This document shows positions 59,097 to 64,000 of a stretch of 64,000 nt of DNA, piece after piece (position 1 is the stretch's first letter; each line of letters begins with the position of its first letter). The position numbers were made by a program, and so were the translations under genes. The DNA is from Carettochelys insculpta (Eukaryota; Chordata; Testudines; Carettochelyidae), in assembly GCF_033958435.1 (NCBI RefSeq), contig NC_134137.1:120440001-120504000 (forward strand). The letters run 5' to 3'. The notes beneath the pieces are model-generated. The model saw only the letters and a list, made by a program, of their open reading frames with translations, ran no database searches and had not been told where the DNA came from.

Positions 59097-60863
59097 GTCA
59101 CTCTGAGTCAGTTGGTTTACCCGGTAACCTGAACTCATGAATGCAGGTTTAAAATGGAGCCCTCTGATTGGCCCAGGTGAAAAGTTTCTAGCACCTTCAG
59201 CCAAGAGGAGGACCTAAGCACCTGCATAGAATCTCGAGTATGCTAATCATGTAATGAATAATCATGAGATCTCTCTATAAATTCAGAAGCCGCAGCCCAT
59301 TCAGCGGCCCTGAGGGACACAGGCTGTGCACCTGCTACCTTGTATGGAGCAGCATGGCAGCTCTGCTGCATCCGCTGAACTCCGAGGCCAGGCCTGAGAG
59401 CTGAAATCACTGTGGCACCTGCCCTCAGGCGGCGCCAGCCAAGAGAGCTGACAATTACTGTGGTGTCTGCCCTGCGGGCGGTGCCAGCTGGGAGCGGGAA
59501 ATTGCCGGCTCGCCTCAGGTGCCCACTGGGGCAGAAGCGGCGCCAACGCCCTAGCGCACCTCAGCGCCCACAAGCAGCGCATTGCGTCGGGGAGCAGCAA
59601 GAGGGTCTTTTGGCCAAGTCACCGGGTGGCGAACTGGCCCCCACTCCGCTGGGGGTACTGCGTACCTGGTGATGTAACCAGGGACCCGCCAATGATACCA
59701 TCAGCGCTCCCCAGCATCCGTGCCTGCTGTACTTAACTGGATCTTCATTTACCGGACAAGACTCACTCACCTGGACAGGGCTTCTATCACCGGACACGTA
59801 ATCTACCTATTGGCCCGTGGCACAGCCCGGGACCTTTGACACTTCACCTCATCACAGACACTTCTTGGGTACTGGGTTCCCTAACAGGGGGGTTGGGGTC
59901 GCACCCCAGCCATGCCCTTTCCAGGGCCAGGGAAGGGCTGCACCCGGGGCTCGACCCTAGGGCTGGGCTTGTTCACCCAAATTCAAAGACATTTAATATC
60001 AAGCTGCATACTTGACTTAATAGTTTGTTACTATAGTTTAATAACATTTAGTCATAAGAGTAGTTAGTAATAATAAGTTATACTTACCTTCATGCAGGAG
60101 GGTTAACACGGTGAAGGCATAGCCTCCCAGTTCCCCACTTACCCTGCACATTTACCTATCCTTTAATCTCCAAGCTCCAGCTGGGTGGGGCTGAGGCAAA
60201 CACCCAGTTGGTAAGGGGGCCTCAGAGGCAGAGCCTTAAGGCCTCCGATAGGCCGGAGTAGCGACCCGGCCTGAGGGTGTAGGAGAAGGAGTAGCGCCCT
60301 TCTCCCCCTTGGAGCGAAACTAAACAGACTCCCTTTTACCTCTTACCCCAAAAGTCCATTCTTAACCTTTTTCTTTGCCTTCCGGACAAATAAAGAAAAT
60401 TACGCAGGTTGTCTCTATGGAAGTTTTAATAGTACTTGTAAGTGTTTATTAGAATATAGGATTTAATTAGGTTACTGCTGTTATGAACTGTCATGTGTTT
60501 ATTTTACACTTTCTGTTGTTTATTTGCCTGTTGTTGGCTTTGTTGAATAAATAGATCAATAGTTTTATCCTTAAGCCACCTCCTTGTTCCACCTTCGCCC
60601 CCGGAGTTTAGCCACTGCCTGCCGGGGGGGTTCCACCGTACAGTGGGAGGGCATGTGCATAACCCCTGGTCCTCTTGCTGGTAGGGGGTGGGGTGGTCTG
60701 CAGAGGGGCAGGGTGGCCTAACGTCCCCGGGCCTCCGCCATCTCTCCGATACACCTTAGGTCCTCGAGGATCTGGACAACTAGAGCGGGGAGCCTCGCAA
60801 TCCGGTCACGCTAACCGGGCGGCTCAGAGTGGGCCATAAGAGGTTAATAATTCCCCGCAACAC
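59097..60863 (+). mobile_element. LTR-like insertion of 1.77 kb within the Gypsy relic
   Basis: GCAACA occurs just before (59092-59097) and at the end (60858-60863) and may be a 6-bp target duplication. Inside, on +, are an inverted CCAAT box (GATTGGCC, about 59165), CTCTATAAATTC (59273) and AATAAA at about 60391 and 60546, a U3-R-U5-like order. TG...CA ends are not clear, and the segment may be composite. Confidence 0.45.
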
Positions 60864-60869
60864 CATCCA

Positions 60870-61990
60870 CCTCAAGGAGTATGAGGCATTCGCTTTGCAG
60901 AGGCACCCTGTCCCCACTCTGTAAACCGAGCCCTGTGCATCTGGCCCCACCAAGGAGCTGGTCTGTGGGCCCGGCTCCTACTAATCTGAGGACGCACTAT
61001 CAGCATCACTCAGTTGGCCACATGAGCCCCCTGCCTGCTCAACCTGTCTGGGAAATTGAGACACTGGGCCTGTCGATGACCCTTCTGCCCATAGCAATAA
61101 CAGACCAGATCTCATTGTGTCCCATGGGCCGGCTGCTCCATCCAGACCCTGCCTGGCCCTCTTTCGGGGGGGGGGGCAGTTGACTGCCCCTTGTTTTCTG
61201 GGCTCACCCCACAGGTGATTCCCCCAGTTGTACAGCTGGGAACTGGTTTCTCTGGGATTCTGTGTCTCTCTGGGATTCCCTTTCTCTCCAGGGCTCCCTT
61301 TCACCCCGGCTCAGCTGTCCGTGAACTCATCAGCCAGCTTCCCCTTGCTGTGTGGGTCCTCTGGCTTCCAGTCCTTGAGCCACATCCTCAGGTCGGGTGG
61401 GCACACTCCATAGAACCATTCCAGGACCATCAACTTAACCAGGTTCTCTACAGTCTGGGCCCCTGTTCCAAACACTGACTTGCGGAAGCATTGTGTCAGG
61501 CAGGAGGCCAGGTCTACATAGGTCACCTCCGGCCCCTTCTGCACCTCCTGGAACTTCTTCCTGTATGCCTGGAGCTCAGCCCAAACTTATGCAGCAAGGC
61601 CTATTTGACCCATTTGTAGTCCCCAGGGTGCAGCCCCTCCAGCTGGTTGAGTACCTCTGCAGCCTTCTGATCTAGCAAGAGGGTGGCTGCAGGAGCCATT
61701 CGTCTGGGGAGACCTGGGGCAACTCACAGACACACTCAAAAGAGGTAAGAAACCCATCCAGGTCCCCCACATCCTTACATTGGGACAGCATGAACCTCTC
61801 AAAGTGACTACCGGTCCCAGGCCTCCCAGCTCTCTCACTCTCACTGCAGCCAGAGACCCTCAGCTTCTCATCTCCACCATGGCTCACTCATGCTGCCGCT
61901 GTCTCTCAGTCCTCTCACTCCTGCTGACGGTCCACCAGTTCTTTTAGCCATAGCTTGATCTCCAGCTGTTGCAGCGCTGCCAAGGGGAAC
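60870..61990 (-). pseudogene. Gypsy-type retrotransposon Gag relic (SCAN-like)
   Basis: Minus-strand pieces give, in order, a Leu/Glu/Lys-rich segment (about 61980-61920), a DVGDLDGFLTSFECVCEL motif with PDEWLL (about 61800-61690), the segment VTYVDLASCLTQ then LVKLMVLEWFYGVCPPDLR and LADEFTDS (61544-61311), and a zinc-knuckle remnant CYCYGQKGHRQAQC near 61100-61050, in which the second Cys of CX2C is lost. Frameshifts and stops separate the pieces. This order is that of Gmr1-like Gypsy Gag, a relative of the vertebrate SCAN domain. Confidence 0.75.
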
Positions 61991-62347
61991 CCTGCCCAGG
62001 ACAAACCGCTGCTGGCAGAGCATGGCCTGGTGGGCACCACATCTGTCTGTTGGAGACCAGCCCTCCCTCCTGCCTAAGGGTCTGAGATGTTCCTAGGGCA
62101 TGACCAGCTGCTCCTAGGGCTTGCAGATAGCAGAAAGAACCCTGCTAAGCAGGGACTCGACTTTCAGAGCTGTAGGAGAGTGAGATGAGAGATTATTTTG
62201 ATCAGAAGACTGTATATTCTCCCTGCCTGGACTCATTTGACCTGTTCCCCTCTCCCATCCAAAGCACAGAGCAAAACAGGCATTATCAGGAACCTCTTTC
62301 TTATATTAATTGTGTTGGCATTGTGCTTTGTCTACCCTACTTGCTAA

Positions 62348-63207
62348 GGGTATATTGACACTACTAAATTTTGGTGACAAAATGTATGTTTGAGAACAAC
62401 CAGAAGTCCTGTGGCACCTTAGAAACTAACAGATATTTTGGAGCAGAAGCTTTCATGGGCAGAGACCTGCTTCATCAGATGCATGACACACAAAAGCCGA
62501 CAAAACAATCAAAATCACCAGAGGGTGTTTACACATGCTCCATTTGTAGACAGACTGTGTCCTCATTGGAAACACCATCAGTGATAGTGTGAGCAATGCA
62601 TTGTGGGTATGTATCCCACAGTGCAGTGTTGTGGGAAGACAGTGCTGATCCCTGTGCATCTTGGGATTCTGTCTGAATTCTCCCACAGTGTCCTCAGCTG
62701 CCGGGAGTGGCATCATGAGTAGCTCTGTGAGATCTCCATGCTTAGGAATGTCAAAGCAGCACAGTAACTTGTCCCCCACTCTGCGGCAGCAGTCTGCCTG
62801 CGGCTGCCTTCCTAGTGCAGGGCAGAACAAAAGCATTCCAATGATTTGTTCTTTATTTGTTCCCCAAACAGAGCAGCTTGCTCAGCTGTCAGATACTCCT
62901 AGGGAACTTTGAAAGGGGAGGGATGCAGGGCAGCAGAGATCAAAACACTGAGCAGAGCCATCAGGGCAGGCATTGTGGGATACTGGTGGAAGCCAGTTCT
63001 GTCAACAAAACAAACAGCGGCGTCTACACTGGCTCTTTGTCAACAATACAGGAAGGGGGAAAGGAAAAGAAGGTCCCTCGTGGGGTGGAAATCTTTTGTT
63101 GCTGACAAGATTGTGTTTTTCCCAACAAAAGTCACAGTGTGAAGGCTCTCACTGTTTGTCGTCAAAAGGCAGCTTTTGGCGACAAAATTTGTTAATGTAG
63201 ACAAATG
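62348..63207. mobile_element. Non-autonomous TIR element, about 860 bp
   Basis: The left end, GGGTATATTGACACTACT then AAATTTTGGTGACAAAA, follows TAA. The right end reversed reads TTTGTCTACATTAAC then AAATTTTGTCGCCAAAA. The interior contains a dispersed repeat copy (62391-62500) inserted after the left end. The ends are related to, but more diverged than, the other GTCTACA-type termini. Confidence 0.6.
62391..62500 (+). repeat. Dispersed repeat copy nested in the TIR element
   Basis: AGTCCTGTGGCACCTTAGAA, ACAGATATTTTGGAGCAGAA and GCTTCATCAGATGCATGAC match the copy at 35957-36150. Confidence 0.7.
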
Positions 63208-63633
63208 GTGACTGACAGCCAGCAGGGGAGCAGTGGAAAAATGCCAGCAGGATGGTGGCAGCATGATGAACAGCCAGCAGGGTGGCAGCATAGAGGTGTG
63301 ATGAGTGGCCAGTGGGGTGCGGGTGGAGAGCAGCAAGCAGGCAGATGGCAAGTGACCAGCAGAGTAAAATGCCTCTGTACCTCCCTCCCATCCAGGACGG
63401 GAGGTGAACTCTGCACATGCACCTCTGACCTCTGGGTCTGCACTGATCATGAACAGCAACTGTGAGTAGGGTGCAGAGAAGAGTTAGACGTGGAGACATG
63501 TGACAGTGCCCAATCTGCTTGGGTTGGGACTTTTACTCAAGGTTTATGTTTATGACCCCTATTTGTGCTGTTTCCCCAAAATAATGCCAACGGACTTCTC
63601 TCCCTTTTACTAAAAGCTTCTTTTCTAGGCTCA

Positions 63634-64000
63634 GGCCATGTCTACACTACCCCTCCCTTTTGGAAGGGGCATTTAAATGACACGGATCAGAATTGGTTAA
63701 TGAGGCACTGTTATGAATATTCAGCACCTCATCAGCATAATGACAGCCAGTTGTGCTTCAAAAGTGCTGCTTTTGAAACACAAACTGGCCATGTAGATGC
63801 GGGTACTTCAGAGCCATCTCCGGTAAGTTTCTGTCAACTCTGCTGTCCCAGGAATGGACAGCCAGCAACTCCTGGACATCTTCATCACTGAGGAGCAGAG
63901 GAGGATCATCATGGTGGGTGTCCCGGTACCCTTCAAAAACAGGAACCCACCCTCTATGAGACTGATTTTGGGAAGTGGAAAAGTACAACCCTCTGGCCAA
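63634..64000. mobile_element. Harbinger-type element entering from the right edge (partial)
   Basis: The left end GGCCATGTCTACACTACCCC is followed by CATTTAAATGA-like, AATGAGGCACTGT-like and CACCTCATCAGCATAATG blocks shared with the palindromic MITE at 27316. From about 63850 the sequence leaves the MITE pattern and is open on both strands to the window edge. This could be the start of a longer, possibly autonomous, element, but no transposase motif is visible yet. Confidence 0.6.

Noticed and set aside
1..64000. CRISPR arrays, operons, bacterial or phage systems
   Set aside because: The window is vertebrate intron-containing DNA. No spaced direct-repeat array or prokaryotic gene cluster was seen.

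Overview
This window is vertebrate nuclear DNA, almost certainly from a sauropsid and most likely a turtle. It contains spliced genes with GT-AG introns, a CpG-island promoter, CR1 retrotransposon ends, PIF/Harbinger-type elements and their MITEs, hAT and Tigger-like MITEs, and LTR-retroelement relics. The order LAMP1 then GRTP1, tail to tail, matches the conserved vertebrate neighbourhood (human 13q34). The turtle assignment is an inference from the repeat style and was not tested by any search.

Layout. 1-1875: the last two coding exons and 3' UTR of LAMP1 (+ strand, partial at the left edge). 1.9-7.9 kb: convergent intergenic space with one 710-bp Harbinger-type MITE. 7.9-53.8 kb: the complete GRTP1 gene on the minus strand, with eight coding exons (1047 nt including stop, 348 aa), all in phase and all with GT/AG borders. 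It encodes a TBC-domain Rab GTPase-activating protein. 53.46-54.34 kb: a CpG island over GRTP1 exon 1. 54.4-64 kb: upstream DNA with no host gene that I can recognise, dominated by nested transposons.

The introns and the right flank hold most of the structure. A 4.6-kb PIF/Harbinger element (31549-36176) has terminal inverted repeats and a perfect TAA target duplication. It carries decayed relics of a Myb/SANT-like ORF (+) and a DDE transposase ORF (-), and was later hit by an LTR-like insertion containing a GC-rich minisatellite. Several short elements share its GTCTACAC-type ends. Other pieces are LINE endonuclease and LINE C-terminal relics, hAT MITEs with 8-bp duplications, three Tigger/mariner-like MITEs, a CR1 copy split by two insertions, and a broken Gypsy-type (SCAN-like Gag) retrotransposon interrupted by a 1.77-kb LTR-like insert.

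The two host genes act separately: LAMP1 is a lysosomal membrane glycoprotein and GRTP1 a presumed cytosolic Rab regulator. They share only a convergent 3' intergenic region. I found no clearly novel system. The most interesting points are the weak splice donor after the phase-symmetric GRTP1 exon 3, the Harbinger/MITE family relationship, and a long hairpin in intron 5.
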